A stretch of DNA of 64,000 bases from Olsenella sp. oral taxon 807 (lineage in GTDB: Bacteria; Actinomycetota; Coriobacteriia; Coriobacteriales; Atopobiaceae): assembly GCF_001189515.2 (NCBI RefSeq), contig NZ_CP012069.2, positions 1,798,001-1,862,000 of the forward strand, in the 5' to 3' direction. Below are positions 42,914-52,399 of the stretch, in pieces. Each line of letters opens with the position of its first letter. Position 1 is the first letter of the stretch. The position numbers and the translations under genes were made by a program. The notes under the pieces are model-generated. The model saw only the letters and a program-made list of their open reading frames with translations. It was not told where the DNA came from and did no database searches.

Positions 42914-43143
42914 GGCCTCGGGGTGGGAGCCGTGCGGAACTGCGCACGCTTGTCTAAACGACACGAGCGCAGCGATATCCCGTGGGCTTGACAAGCGCTG
43001 TACCTCGATTCTTCTTATTTTCATCATATACATTTAATCTTGGCCATATATATTAAAGTTCTTTTAAATAGTTGCCCATGCTTACCATCTCTGCAGTCCC
43101 GCAGCGCTACCATCTTAAGTCCCACAGGAAAGGAGATTAGCGC

Positions 43144-43752
43144 ATGAGACGAACGGCCGAGGACGCAGCAAAGACCCGCATTGCGCTGCTTAAGGCAGCG
43201 TTGTTGTCATTTGAGGAGAAAGGATGGAGGGAGGCGACGCTCAAGCACATCGCCGAAAGGGCCGGCGTGACGCGAGGCGGCTTGCAGCATCACTTCCACG
43301 ACAAGCAGACTCTGTTGGACGCAGCACTCCAATGGGGCTGGTCCGACTACGGGCGGCGCCTGTTTGAAGACCTCAATGCGGACCCCGACGGCAACGCCTC
43401 AAATCACCCACGCGAGGCCATCGAGGAGCTGCTGTCACGCTTCGTGCGACTGGTGACGGGTGATACGATGTTCAGGGCGTTGGCCTCGACGACAATGCAA
43501 GTTGCGCCACAGGCGCTCGAGCACTCCAAAAGAAACGGTATTCTCGATGATTGGCACCGACGCATCGAGGAAGTCATCGTAAACTCAACAGGACAGCTGT
43601 CACTGCTCACGCCCACAGAGGCCGCTGGTCTCGTCCTCACCCTGATCCAAGGGTTCACCGTCACCGCAGTGACCCGTCCCACCGACCTTCCGCAACCCGA
43701 CAAGCTTGACACTGCCGTCAAGGCGCTGGTGAGGGGGCTGCTCGACAGCTAG
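43144..43752 (+). CDS. TetR/AcrR-family transcriptional regulator
   Basis: A 202-residue repressor. The N-terminal HTH (about 10-55) reads ALLSFEEKGWREATLKHIAERAGVTRGGLQHHFHDKQTLL, and the C-terminal helical ligand domain is ordinary. The opening MRRTAEDAAKTR resembles AcrR-type efflux regulators. AAAGGAG supports the start. An AT-rich stretch with TTTAAT and ATTAAA arms 19 bp apart lies upstream at 43033-43057 and might be its operator. The regulated gene is not obvious. Confidence 0.9.
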   Translation: MRRTAEDAAKTRIALLKAALLSFEEKGWREATLKHIAERAGVTRGGLQHHFHDKQTLLDAALQWGWSDYGRRLFEDLNADPDGNASNHPREAIEELLSRFVRLVTGDTMFRALASTTMQVAPQALEHSKRNGILDDWHRRIEEVIVNSTGQLSLLTPTEAAGLVLTLIQGFTVTAVTRPTDLPQPDKLDTAVKALVRGLLDS

Positions 43753-43887
43753 ATGATAGGAGCCAATCGGCGATGCAAGGCCGCATCCCATGTTCCGTAA
43801 GCATGAGGTTCGTAGGTAGGATCGCCAGGCCTCGACGCCGACCTCGCCCGCCTACCCGGCACGGACAGTCAAGTAAGGAGAACGCAC

Positions 43888-45588
43888 ATGCATGATGAAG
43901 CGGAGCTCAGGCGCATCCTCGCCCGTATGGACGGGAAGGGGTACGCCTCGTACAAACAGCTGAAAGGAAGCTACCGTCTTGGAGCCTTCGTACTCTCCGT
44001 CGACCACGTCCAGGTCGATCCCTATGCGCCACCCTCGCGGATACGTATCGGCGTCAATATGGACACAGCGTGCATCCCCGCCGATCTCATCTGCGACGCA
44101 GTGGGGAAGATAGCCGTGAGCGACTTTATGACACGCGGCTTCGATCGCGTCGCACACAGGCTCGTCCCAAAGCCTACGGGGACGGGTGGCAGTGGACTCG
44201 TGAGCATCGGGCATCCTGGTCAGGAGGTGCTCGAGCGCACGAGCGTCCTCATAACCGCAGACCTGGTCGAGGCGCGCATCGATGTGGGCCTTCCCGCCCG
44301 AGGCCGCAGGGTCCAAGGACGCCAGGCCGCCACGCTCCTCGCCGAGCTTTTGCCGCGCATTGCCGAGGCCTCCCTGCTCTTTGGGAGGATCGACCAGCAG
44401 GCCCTGCGCGATCAGGTCCTGTTCCTACGCGACCAGGAGCATCTCCGCGGCGCCTTGGCTGAGCGAGGACTGGTCGCATTTGTCGGCGACGGAGCGATCC
44501 TGCCCCGTCGCGCCGGTAACTCAGATCTTCCCCTTCAGGGAGATTCGGTCGTACCGTTCGTGAGCCCGCAGAACCTTCGGGTCTCCTTCGATCTGCCCAG
44601 CGGCCGCCAGGTTACGGGCATGGGCATCCCCGAGGGCGTGACCGTGATCGTAGGAGGAGGGTACCACGGAAAGTCCACCCTGCTTCGCGCGATCGAACGC
44701 GGCGTCTATCCCCACATTGCTACAGATGGTCGCGAATGGGTCATCACCCGACCTGACGTCGTGAGCGTGCGGGCGGAGGACGGCCGCGCGGTGACGGGGG
44801 CGGACATCTCCCCTTTCATCACCAACCTGCCCTCTGGCGTCGACACGAGCGCGTTTTGCACAGCTAACGCCAGCGGCTCCACCTCGCAGGCCGCAAACCT
44901 CGTCGAAGCCGTCGGAGCCGGTGCGTCGGCGCTGCTGATGGACGAGGACACGTCGGCCGCGAACTTCATGATCCGAGATGAGCTCATGCGTTCTCTGATC
45001 CCCGCCGACCAGGAACCCATCACACCCTTTGTCGACCGCGTCCGAGCCCTCTTCGATGAGCTTGGGGTGTCGACGGTGCTCGTTGCAGGCGGATCGGGAG
45101 CGTTCTTTGGTGTCGCCGACCTCGTTATCGCCGTCAATCGCTACGTCCCGCGCGACGTCACGCAACAGGCGCGCACGCTCGTTGGCACGCAGGCAACCCA
45201 GCCACAGAAACTCGTGTTCAACGCACTGCAGGCACGAAAGCCCACGAGCGTGACCCTTGGACCACCCAAGGATGACAGACCTGCCAAGGCACTCGGGAGG
45301 GCGACAATACGCTATGGCGGCGACACCATAGACCTCTCTGCAGTCTCGCAGCTGGTCGATGCAGAGCAGACACAGGCCATCGCCCGCGCCCTCGACCGTC
45401 TGAGCGACACGCTCGACGATCGGGCGAGCGTGTCCGACAGGCTCGACGAGCTGCTGCGCCGCATAGACCAGGAGGGGCTCGACTGGCTCTGGCCCCACCC
45501 CGGCCACCCGGGACACCTTGCCCGGCCACGCCCGTACGAGCTACAAGCCGCGATCAGGCGTTGCCGCAGGCTGAGAATCCAGACCTGA
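43888..45588 (+). CDS. COG3044 ABC-class ATPase (PF09818)
   Basis: A 566-residue soluble protein of the COG3044 family of predicted ABC-class ATPases. Walker A is GGGYHGKST, the signature-like loop SQAANLVEAVGAGASALLMDED carries Walker B, and the GVSTVLVAGGSGAFFGVADLVI strand is typical. It has no membrane helices. The family may act on nucleic acids but has no agreed function. The start has AAGGAG upstream. It follows the tetR gene on the same strand after a 135-bp gap. Confidence 0.88.
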   Translation: MHDEAELRRILARMDGKGYASYKQLKGSYRLGAFVLSVDHVQVDPYAPPSRIRIGVNMDTACIPADLICDAVGKIAVSDFMTRGFDRVAHRLVPKPTGTGGSGLVSIGHPGQEVLERTSVLITADLVEARIDVGLPARGRRVQGRQAATLLAELLPRIAEASLLFGRIDQQALRDQVLFLRDQEHLRGALAERGLVAFVGDGAILPRRAGNSDLPLQGDSVVPFVSPQNLRVSFDLPSGRQVTGMGIPEGVTVIVGGGYHGKSTLLRAIERGVYPHIATDGREWVITRPDVVSVRAEDGRAVTGADISPFITNLPSGVDTSAFCTANASGSTSQAANLVEAVGAGASALLMDEDTSAANFMIRDELMRSLIPADQEPITPFVDRVRALFDELGVSTVLVAGGSGAFFGVADLVIAVNRYVPRDVTQQARTLVGTQATQPQKLVFNALQARKPTSVTLGPPKDDRPAKALGRATIRYGGDTIDLSAVSQLVDAEQTQAIARALDRLSDTLDDRASVSDRLDELLRRIDQEGLDWLWPHPGHPGHLARPRPYELQAAIRRCRRLRIQT

Positions 45589-45718
45589 CACCTACGTCCT
45601 GCCCGCCATGGCATCCGCTGTCCCCTTCTTCGAAGCCCAGCAGAAGACGGTGCCGATGCCGTCGGCCGCACGGTGGTCGTCGTGCGGGCCGAGGGTCATC
45701 GGCAAACCGAAGTCAACG

Positions 45719-46360
45719 TCAGGCCGGCGTCCCAAGGGCGACGTCCTCCGCCCGAGGGCATCCCCCGGCGCTCCTGGTACTCTCCCGCTCGCCCGTGTCC
45801 TGGGTTGGGCCCCAGTCGTGCCACGTCGTGTCCTCCTCGCGGGACTCGGGCGGTCTTGACGGGTCCAGGTACTGGCCGATCACGCACTTCTCGCCCCTCG
45901 TCCCGTCCCGGAGGACCTCCCATATGTCGATCTCGGAGACGCCTTCCAGGTCCTCGTGACCGACGTACGTCTCGTAATAGTAGATATGTATCTCGTACCT
46001 CTTCCCCGCGTCGGTACGGATGTTCTCGATCCAGGGATTGACCGAACGTCTCAGCGTTTTTCCATGCTCGACGTACTCATCCCCGCTCGAGCTGGTACTC
46101 CAGCCGCTCTCGCCCGTCTCCACCCTGCCCTCGAAGAAGGCCATACCCCGCTCTATCTCCCCCCTGAGCTCCGGCCTCGCGCGGCTCGTCTTGCAGAACA
46201 TCGCCTCCACGCCCGCGGCGTCGTCCTCGTTCAGGCGGCGCAGGAGCTCCGATGACAGCTCGTGCTCGATGGCGGAGTCCGTCCTCGGGAGGGAGCAGCC
46301 CCCCTGCAGCAGGGCGCACGCGAGGGAGAGCGTGGCCGCGATGAACGAGCGCCTCACCAC
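45719..46360 (-). CDS. DUF5104-type lipoprotein
   Basis: A 213-residue lipoprotein. The signal peptide ends at lipobox LQGGC. The body has LLRRLNEDDAAGVEAMFC, AFFEGRVE and a Tyr-rich EIHIYYYETYVGHEDLEGVSEIDIW strand, which fit DUF5104. The GTG at 46360 is chosen because AAGGAGG sits seven bases upstream; a second GTG follows at once. Function unknown. The end overlaps a partial upstream frame. Confidence 0.78.
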   Translation of the reverse strand: MVRRSFIAATLSLACALLQGGCSLPRTDSAIEHELSSELLRRLNEDDAAGVEAMFCKTSRARPELRGEIERGMAFFEGRVETGESGWSTSSSGDEYVEHGKTLRRSVNPWIENIRTDAGKRYEIHIYYYETYVGHEDLEGVSEIDIWEVLRDGTRGEKCVIGQYLDPSRPPESREEDTTWHDWGPTQDTGERESTRSAGGCPRAEDVALGTPA

Positions 46361-46533
46361 AGCTGGTCCTCCTTGCCCCTCCACGCGAGCCACGCCTTCC
46401 TGGATTTGTCGTCGAAGACCATGAGGTCCCTCTTCTCAGGGTCGCCGTTCACCCATCGCTCCCCATCTCCTCTGGGATAGTCCAAGTATAGAAGATCGGT
46501 GATTATATGGTATGGTAAATTTGCACTAAGTAA
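46354..46533 (-). pseudogene. Start-less frame overlapping DUF5104 gene start
   Basis: A 59-codon frame, open from a TAG at 46534-46536 to TGA at 46354-46356, encodes a protein-like end rich in Trp, Arg, Asp and Lys (GERWVNGDPEKRDLMVFDDK, ending KEDQLW). It has no good start. Because its stop overlaps the GTG of the lipoprotein gene it may be the C-terminus of a former operon partner, or a short coupled gene. Family unknown. The rest of 46534-46723 holds nothing recognised. Confidence 0.35.
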
Positions 46534-46723
46534 CTATGGGTAAACATATATGAAGTAGCTACGGGTGAAGCGAGGCGTGCACCGCAGGCGGGCGCATGCT
46601 CCCCTATTGGCCCGCAACGAGCGCGGGGATTTGACGACATGGCCGCGCGGGCCACTGTAGGTATACGCGAGACCTCAAGGGCTGCTGACGGGCCAATCAC
46701 CTGTTTTACCGAGGAAGAAGACC

Positions 46724-47359
46724 ATGGCTGTATATGAAATGCCCCAAACATCCGCGCGATGGATCAAGGGGAAGCTAGGCGAGAGGTTCTCCCCCGTCGA
46801 GGCCGAAAGGGTGTATCAAAGGATACTACGAACATATGAGCGTTTTGCGCGTGAGGCGCCAAGCATCGGCGGAAGGAAAAACCCGATGTCGAAAAACTTC
46901 TACGGGGCGCTCTCGGCCTTTGCCTACTACGAGTGCATGAACCGTGACATGCCACCAGATGAGATCACGACCATGTGCTGCGAGATGACGATCATGGGCA
47001 GAAGGGGTGGCCAGCTCTCCCGACTCGACCTCAACAACGCCCTGGTACGAAGGATCCTCCATACACTTTTGGGACTCAGGGCAAGGAGGCTGAACAGGCA
47101 TAGGGAGGACGGATCTTGGAACAACAGCTGGGGGATGAGGATAAATCCGCTGCACCACAAGGAGGGAATCAGTGTTCATCTGGTGGGCTGCCCCATTGCC
47201 GACTTTGCGAAAAGAAACGGGTATGGCGAGCTGATACCGTACTTCTGCGAGGCGGACAAGGCGATCATAGAGCATCTCGGAGGCACGCTTCACCGGGAGC
47301 ACACCGTTGCTGATGGGTACGAGGACTGTGACTACTGGATCAAGAACAAGAGCGAGTAG
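46724..47359 (+). CDS. ATC hydrolase-like protein (PF14196)
   Basis: A 211-residue cytosolic protein. The C-terminal half matches the L-2-amino-thiazoline-4-carboxylate hydrolase family: GCPIADFAKRNGYGELIPYFCEADKAI, then CDYWIKNK. In Pseudomonas the founding enzyme opens the thiazoline ring in L-cysteine formation; most homologues, including this one, have no tested substrate. GAGGAAGAAG is upstream of the ATG. Single gene in its surroundings. Confidence 0.82.
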   Translation: MAVYEMPQTSARWIKGKLGERFSPVEAERVYQRILRTYERFAREAPSIGGRKNPMSKNFYGALSAFAYYECMNRDMPPDEITTMCCEMTIMGRRGGQLSRLDLNNALVRRILHTLLGLRARRLNRHREDGSWNNSWGMRINPLHHKEGISVHLVGCPIADFAKRNGYGELIPYFCEADKAIIEHLGGTLHREHTVADGYEDCDYWIKNKSE

Positions 47360-47786
47360 GCAATTCCTGATGGATGTCACGACCCGGCGGACACTGGGAC
47401 CCATCATCTCGCCTCCGGTCAAATGTGAGGGCCATCAGCTAAGATCTGATCAGACTTCGTATCGATCATGCGTCATTTTGAACGGATCCAAGATGACGCC
47501 TCAGTTGGTCTTTCTTTACGGTGATGAAAACGTGCACTCTGCGGAGACCGGACGAGTATCAGGACCCACCCGAGGGGACCTGTGGGCGCCTCAGGCTCAT
47601 GATCCTGCACGGTCCGGATGGAGCCGTGAATAGGCATACGTCGTCCTCCACGCGATTCCCGATCTTCCCTGCATATACGCCGGCATTCTACCGATGCTAA
47701 GATAGCAGCTTGTCAAGCGGTAACATTCCACTCAGGATAGCGAACACCCTCTCGGACGGCGAGCTACCCATACAGAAAGGACAACG
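47360..47786. other. Intergenic, nothing recognised
   Basis: 427 bp between the ATC hydrolase-like and GrpB genes. A + strand frame crosses it to 47633 but lacks a ribosome-binding site and overlaps the preceding gene. No tRNA, hairpin-T terminator or repeat was seen. Confidence 0.4.
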
Positions 47787-48353
47787 ATGGGCAGGCGACT
47801 GGAAGAGATGAGCCTGGAGGAGCTATGGCAACTCTTCCCAATATTTTTGGTGAAGCACAACGACGACTGGGAGCGTTGGTATGAGGAAGAGAGGGCAAGC
47901 CTGTTAGCCCTGCTGCCAGATGCGGCAGTGAGGCGACTGTCCCACATCGGGAGCACCGCAGTTCCGGGCATATGGGCAAAGAACATCATCGACATGCTGC
48001 TCGAGCTAAGAGATGAGAGCTCCATGAAGGAAATCCAAGGCATCCTCCAGAAAAGCGGCTGGCTGTGCATGAGCCAAGAGGAGCACAGGATATCGATGAA
48101 CAAGGGCTACACGCCTGACGGCTTTGCAGAGAGGGTCTTCCACCTCCACATCCGCGTGACCGGCGACAATGACGAACTCTACTTCAGGGACTTCCTAAGA
48201 GAGCACGCTGATACTGCCAAAGACTATGAGACGCTGAAACTGTCGTTATGGAGGGTATACGAACACGATAGAGACGGCTACACAGAAGCGAAGGGTAACT
48301 TCGTAAGGAAGTACACCAAAAAGGCAAGAGATGAGTATGGGGCAAGGTACTGA
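47787..48353 (+). CDS. GrpB-family nucleotidyltransferase-fold protein
   Basis: A 188-residue GrpB/UPF0157 protein, a nucleotidyltransferase-superfamily fold with unknown substrate. The motif RLSHIGSTAVPGIWAKNIIDMLLEL holds the GS and D-x-D-like core (the second position here is Met-Leu), followed by RVFHLHIRV and LYFRDFLREHAD, both standard. AAGGA precedes the ATG. Monocistronic; the next gene is on the other strand. Confidence 0.85.
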   Translation: MGRRLEEMSLEELWQLFPIFLVKHNDDWERWYEEERASLLALLPDAAVRRLSHIGSTAVPGIWAKNIIDMLLELRDESSMKEIQGILQKSGWLCMSQEEHRISMNKGYTPDGFAERVFHLHIRVTGDNDELYFRDFLREHADTAKDYETLKLSLWRVYEHDRDGYTEAKGNFVRKYTKKARDEYGARY

Positions 48354-48623
48354 TGCGGGCGACATTTGCACGCCGCGCACCATCCTCTCCCGAGAGCCCC
48401 CTACGCCTTCGCTTGGATAGACTGGAGAAGGGAACGGCTGTCTGCTTGCGGACATCTCACGAGCGACCACCTTGCCCGACCAACGGTGGGACTATCTCTC
48501 ACGGCTAGCGAACTGAGTTGTTCCGCGCCCCCCAGCCCATGAAGACCCAAGCGTGAGGCCCCCGAGTCTAGCCTCATGGCAGCGTCTTTGCGGCAAAGGA
48601 CACAGGATTGTGCACGAGAAGAA

Positions 48624-49400
48624 CTACGCGAGCATGCGCTCGACCTCCTCGGGATCTATTTCCAGCAAGGCTGCAGCGGCGTGCGCGTCCACGAGGCCGG
48701 CGCGCACAAGCCTGTCGAACGCCTCGAGCCCCCCGGCCCTGCCCTCCACGTGGATCTCCTCTATGACGCTGCCCATGTCCTTTCGCCCCTCCTCCGTCTC
48801 CCTGAGCCTTCTCTTCACCCTCGACGTCTCCGGGAAGCGCGCCTCGTCGTACGCCTCCACCTCCGTGAACACCCTCATGAGGGCGGAGACCTCGCCGCCG
48901 TCCCTCGCCAGGGCGTTCACGTACACCTCCGAGAGGCCGTTCTCGAGCGTCCGCCCGCTCTCCCTCACGACCCTGTCCACATGACACGGCGAGCAGCCCT
49001 CCCCGAGGGGGTCGAACTCGCAGACGAACGCCACGCAGACGTCCGGGACGTCGGCGAAGCGCCCGCCCGGCCTCGTCCTGTCCGCCGTCACGAGCGAGGC
49101 GTGGTAGCGCGCCCTCCTCTGGAGGTCGTCCCTGTCGGTGCGCTGCGCCTCCACGTCCACGAACCTGCCGCCCGAGAGCTCGCAGAGGGCGTCGAGGACC
49201 ACGGAGCGCCCCTGCGGGTTCGTGACGGCGGACTGCGGCTCGCACTCCACGACCTCGAGCTTTGGGTCCTGGAGCAGCACCCCCAGGAGCTCCCCGCAGA
49301 AGGCCTCGTCCCTCGCCATCACCCGAAACATCAGGTCGTCTATGGGCCTCAGCTCGCCCATGTCCCGCCTCGCCGCGACATATGCCTCTCCCCTCGCCAT
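48624..49400 (-). CDS. Rpn-type PD-(D/E)XK nuclease (transposase_31 group)
   Basis: A 258-residue PDDEXK_2 protein of the recombination-promoting nuclease (Rpn) type. The N-terminal PIDDLMFRVMARDEAFCGELLGVLL is the family opening; D-x-CELSGGRFVDVEAQR is the nuclease core (D...E-x-Q), and DRDDLQRRARYHASL follows. The C-terminal part ends in a DPEEVERML-like helix. These DNases are linked to recombination and, more recently, phage defence. GGGCAGGAGAAGG supports the start. Confidence 0.88.
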   Translation of the reverse strand: MARGEAYVAARRDMGELRPIDDLMFRVMARDEAFCGELLGVLLQDPKLEVVECEPQSAVTNPQGRSVVLDALCELSGGRFVDVEAQRTDRDDLQRRARYHASLVTADRTRPGGRFADVPDVCVAFVCEFDPLGEGCSPCHVDRVVRESGRTLENGLSEVYVNALARDGGEVSALMRVFTEVEAYDEARFPETSRVKRRLRETEEGRKDMGSVIEEIHVEGRAGGLEAFDRLVRAGLVDAHAAAALLEIDPEEVERMLA

Positions 49401-49729
49401 CGCCTTCTCCTGCCCTCATCATAGCACAGGACGGCATTTATTAGAACGTATGTTTTTCTTATTTCGGAATCTTCGGTCGGGGAGGCGCAGAAAGACCCAT
49501 CCCACAACCCGTGGGCAATGCCTATACCGACCGGACCACGCAGCCATTCGAGGACTCCCACAACCGGGCTGCCGCTCCTGAAGAATGACAGATGTGCCGC
49601 GAGGGTACACACAGGAAGTGTTTCGTCATGTACCGGGAAGACCTCGTTCAGGCCAGGTGGAGCCACAGGCCAAGGGAGCCCCACAATGGCTTGAGAACCG
49701 AATTTCAACAAGTCATTGGTTGGTTCCGC
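49401..49729. other. Intergenic, nothing recognised
   Basis: 329 bp between the Rpn start and the Fic regulatory region. A minus-strand frame overlaps the Rpn gene here without a ribosome-binding site. No other feature was found. Confidence 0.35.
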
Positions 49730-49761
49730 GTCTCTAATGGCCAATTTGCACCATTAGAGAC
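49730..49761. promoter_or_regulatory. 11-bp perfect palindrome upstream of fic
   Basis: GTCTCTAATGG-N10-CCATTAGAGAC: perfect 11-bp arms, 27 bp upstream of the -35 box of the Fic gene promoter. This may be an operator for a dimeric regulator; as RNA it would also form a hairpin, but no T run follows. Confidence 0.6.
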
Positions 49762-49787
49762 CATACACATGCTGTAACGACTACTTT

Positions 49788-49815
49788 TTGACTTAAAAAG
49801 TTGCTAGAGTATATT
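49788..49815 (+). promoter_or_regulatory. Sigma70-type promoter of fic gene
   Basis: TTGACT at 49788-49793 and TATATT at 49810-49815, with a 16-bp spacer, 40 bp upstream of the Fic start. One mismatch to consensus in each box. Confidence 0.6.
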
Positions 49816-49854
49816 CCAGTGTTCTGATCATTGGAAGGCACGTAAGGAAAAGCC

Positions 49855-51021
49855 ATGAGGTGGAAAGACAATGGGCAGGGGTTTCTGAGGAAGAACCTCA
49901 GGGGTAAGCTCGCATACGAGTCTTTCGTGCCAAGTCCACTTGACACGATCATCCCACTCAAACTTGACGACGAGACTATCCGCAACCTTACCGCCTGCTC
50001 AAGAATGCTCGGCAAGCTTGAGGGCATGTTGCGCTTCATACCGAACGCACCCATGTACTTGGCCATGTACGTGCGAAAAGAGGCGCTGCTTTCTGCACAG
50101 ATAGAAGGTACGCAGTGCACCTTTGACGACATCCTGGATCCCGATAACGTCCCTCTCGCCAAGAGTGAGGTCGCCGACGTCGTCAGCTACGTACGGGCCA
50201 CCAAGCTAGCTGTCGAGGAAATGCGAAACATGCCCCTGTGTTTGCGCCTGCTCCGCAAAGTCCATGCAACCCTGCTTGAGGGAACACGCGGGGCGGAGAG
50301 GGACCCCGGGATGGTAAGATCATCCCAGAATTGGATAGGCCCTGCGGACTGCATCCTCAGAGAGGCCGCCTACATCCCCCCAAATGTCGATGACATGAAC
50401 GTCGCGCTCGGAGGGTTGGATCGGTTTCTTAACGAGAGTCACAACGTCGACCCCATCGTGAAGGCTGCCCTCGCACATTACCAGTTCGAGACGATTCACC
50501 CGTTCCTCGACGGAAACGGGCGACTTGGCAGGCTCCTCATCACGCTGTCGCTCCTCAATGACAACGTGATGAGCGGAGCCGTCTTCTACCCCTCATACCA
50601 ACTCAAACTACGCAGATCAGAGTATTATGAGCGACTCATGGACGTGAGGCAGAACGGCAGCTATGCTAAGTGGGTCGCATTCTTCTGCGAGTGCCTGCTT
50701 GCAAGCGCCACTGTTGCCGATGACGCCCTCACTCACATCGTCATGCTGCATAACGACAACGCTAATCTGGTCAACGATCGGCTTGGTAGATCAGCCTCAA
50801 ATGGCCAGCGCCTACTCGAGCTGCTCGAAGGCAATCCCATCGTTAACATTGGCTTCGTATGTGAACATCTTGGCATTTCAAGAACCACTGCAGCTCGGCT
50901 TGTACATGACTTCGAGAGACTTGGCATTCTGCAAAGGAGAGATGCTGGTAAGCAGCGCTATCGCGTATATCTGTACGAGGCATACCTGACCATCCTTCGC
51001 CAAGGTAGCGACCCACTGTAG
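49855..51021 (+). CDS. Fic-family AMPylase with self-inhibitory helix
   Basis: A 388-residue class II Fic protein. The N-terminal Fic_N helix carries the inhibitory motif S80-AQI-E84-G85, which blocks the active site until relieved. The catalytic loop HPFLDGNGRLGR begins at His215. The C-terminus (about 310-375) is a winged helix (EHLGISRTTAARLVHDFERLGIL), suggesting DNA binding and autoregulation. It would transfer AMP to Ser, Thr or Tyr of a target; target unknown. AAGGAAAA is upstream. Confidence 0.93.
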   Translation: MRWKDNGQGFLRKNLRGKLAYESFVPSPLDTIIPLKLDDETIRNLTACSRMLGKLEGMLRFIPNAPMYLAMYVRKEALLSAQIEGTQCTFDDILDPDNVPLAKSEVADVVSYVRATKLAVEEMRNMPLCLRLLRKVHATLLEGTRGAERDPGMVRSSQNWIGPADCILREAAYIPPNVDDMNVALGGLDRFLNESHNVDPIVKAALAHYQFETIHPFLDGNGRLGRLLITLSLLNDNVMSGAVFYPSYQLKLRRSEYYERLMDVRQNGSYAKWVAFFCECLLASATVADDALTHIVMLHNDNANLVNDRLGRSASNGQRLLELLEGNPIVNIGFVCEHLGISRTTAARLVHDFERLGILQRRDAGKQRYRVYLYEAYLTILRQGSDPL

Positions 51022-51180
51022 GGATACACAACGACAAGGAGCCATGGGCCATCGGTAGTCCCCTTCAAATCTTGGAGGAAGAGACCCCAAGCAGACTCCT
51101 CTTGGATAGTGCCCCTCAGATTCTGGGGCACGCTGATTAGTTCCTCAGCGCTTGCGCCAGGCATCGAGGTGTCTTCCGCC

Positions 51181-51636
51181 CTAGCATGACCATCTCTTAA
51201 GCCGGGGCAGAAGCCCCTCCATGTAGTCACGTGCCTCGGTCTCCGTGAAGCCTGAGCCCGGGGCGGCCAGGTGGCTCACGCAGACGTCGGCCATCTCCTC
51301 CATCGTGATGTCGGGGGCGGTGTAGCCACCACCCTCGTAGCACCACTTGCAGTAGCGCGTGGCAGGCGAGCCGTCCGCCTCGGTGCCGAGAAGGCTTGGA
51401 TCCGCGAGGGGCATGCCGCAGCTCTCACAACGATTGTCCCCCGGAAGCTCGAGGATTTGGTCGACTCGCACGTCAAACGCCTCGGCGATCAGCCTGAGCG
51501 TGTCGATCCCCGGCACGGTCTCGCCCCTCTCCCAGCGGGAAACCGCCTGACGGGTGACAAAGAGCCTATCCGCCATCTCCTGCTGCGTCAGTCCCGCCCT
51601 CGAGCGTATCTCCAGGATCCTCTCATCGATCGACAT
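51181..51636 (-). CDS. XRE-family regulator with zinc-ribbon tail
   Basis: A 151-residue protein. An N-terminal XRE helix-turn-helix (GLTQQEMADRLFVTRQAVSRWERGETVPGIDTLRLIAEAF) is followed by a C-terminal ribbon (RCESCGMPL ... RYCKWCYEGG) of the putative zinc-ribbon PF12674 type. The ATG at 51636 has GGGAGG upstream. Family members respond to unknown signals. Standing between fic and the SRPBCC gene, it may control the neighbouring genes, which is a guess. 51022-51180 holds no gene. Confidence 0.9.
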   Translation of the reverse strand: MSIDERILEIRSRAGLTQQEMADRLFVTRQAVSRWERGETVPGIDTLRLIAEAFDVRVDQILELPGDNRCESCGMPLADPSLLGTEADGSPATRYCKWCYEGGGYTAPDITMEEMADVCVSHLAAPGSGFTETEARDYMEGLLPRLKRWSC

Positions 51637-51780
51637 GGTCGCCTCCCTTGCCGACGCCTCCCTTGCCTTCCTCCGTTTTCTCATTGTATGGACAGACAAG
51701 GCTTATGTCACGCAACCCTCTGTTGCCCAGCGCGGGGGAGACATCCCAGCACCAGAGGGCGTCCGGGACACCCGACGGCT

Positions 51781-52248
51781 TCACCGATCAGCGGCAGTCG
51801 ATGTCACGTGCGGCCTCGTGAGCATCTGGGCATGATGTGCCCAGACCTCCAGGTACTCGCTCGTCTCCCCTGACTCCCGATGGTCAAAGAAGGTCACAAA
51901 GACGAACCCGAACACCCCCGGATAGGCTTGGGTGCGGGTAAGCTTGCAGCGATGGTCATCGATCCTCTCGACGGAGCAGGTCAGCAGCGACTTGAGGATA
52001 GAGTGACTCGCGTGGATCTCTACCTTCTTTTCCGCCTCATCTACAAGGTAGATCTCGCTATCCATCGTGACGCCCTCCCTGGTCACGACCTCATACGTTC
52101 TGCCCTGGTAAAAGAAGCCGCCAGACCTATCGTAATTGACTGCCCGGTTGGTTGACAGCGTGGGCAACCATAGGTTCATCTCCTTGAGCGCCGCCCATGC
52201 CTGGCTAACACTTGTGGGACAGGTCAATGTCTCAACATACGTCTTCAT
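51781..52248 (-). CDS. SRPBCC/START-like small-molecule-binding protein
   Basis: A 155-residue protein of the polyketide-cyclase/SRPBCC helix-grip fold: an N-terminal strand then TSVSQAWAALKEMNLWLP, with beta strands TYEVVTREGVTMDSEIYLVDEAEKKVEI and the C-terminal helix EYLEVWAHHAQML. Ligand unknown. TAGGAGC precedes the start. It is divergent from the GyrI-like gene, another ligand-binding protein, with a long palindrome between them. Confidence 0.72.
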   Translation of the reverse strand: MKTYVETLTCPTSVSQAWAALKEMNLWLPTLSTNRAVNYDRSGGFFYQGRTYEVVTREGVTMDSEIYLVDEAEKKVEIHASHSILKSLLTCSVERIDDHRCKLTRTQAYPGVFGFVFVTFFDHRESGETSEYLEVWAHHAQMLTRPHVTSTAADR

Positions 52249-52399
52249 ATGGGGCTCCTATCGCCTGACGGCCGGCCGAAACGTCAGCACATCAAAGTTT
52301 ACCCAGTGATTCGATATCTACGACATACTATATATGTATGCGCAGGACTACCGTTAGGAGTGGTGTTAAGGGCAGCTGACTCATGATACGGGTGAGCGA

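Noticed and set aside
43033-43057. TetR operator TTTAAT ... ATTAAA
   Set aside because: The arms are only 6 bp in AT-rich DNA and the centre is not symmetrical, so it is mentioned with the gene but not called as a feature.
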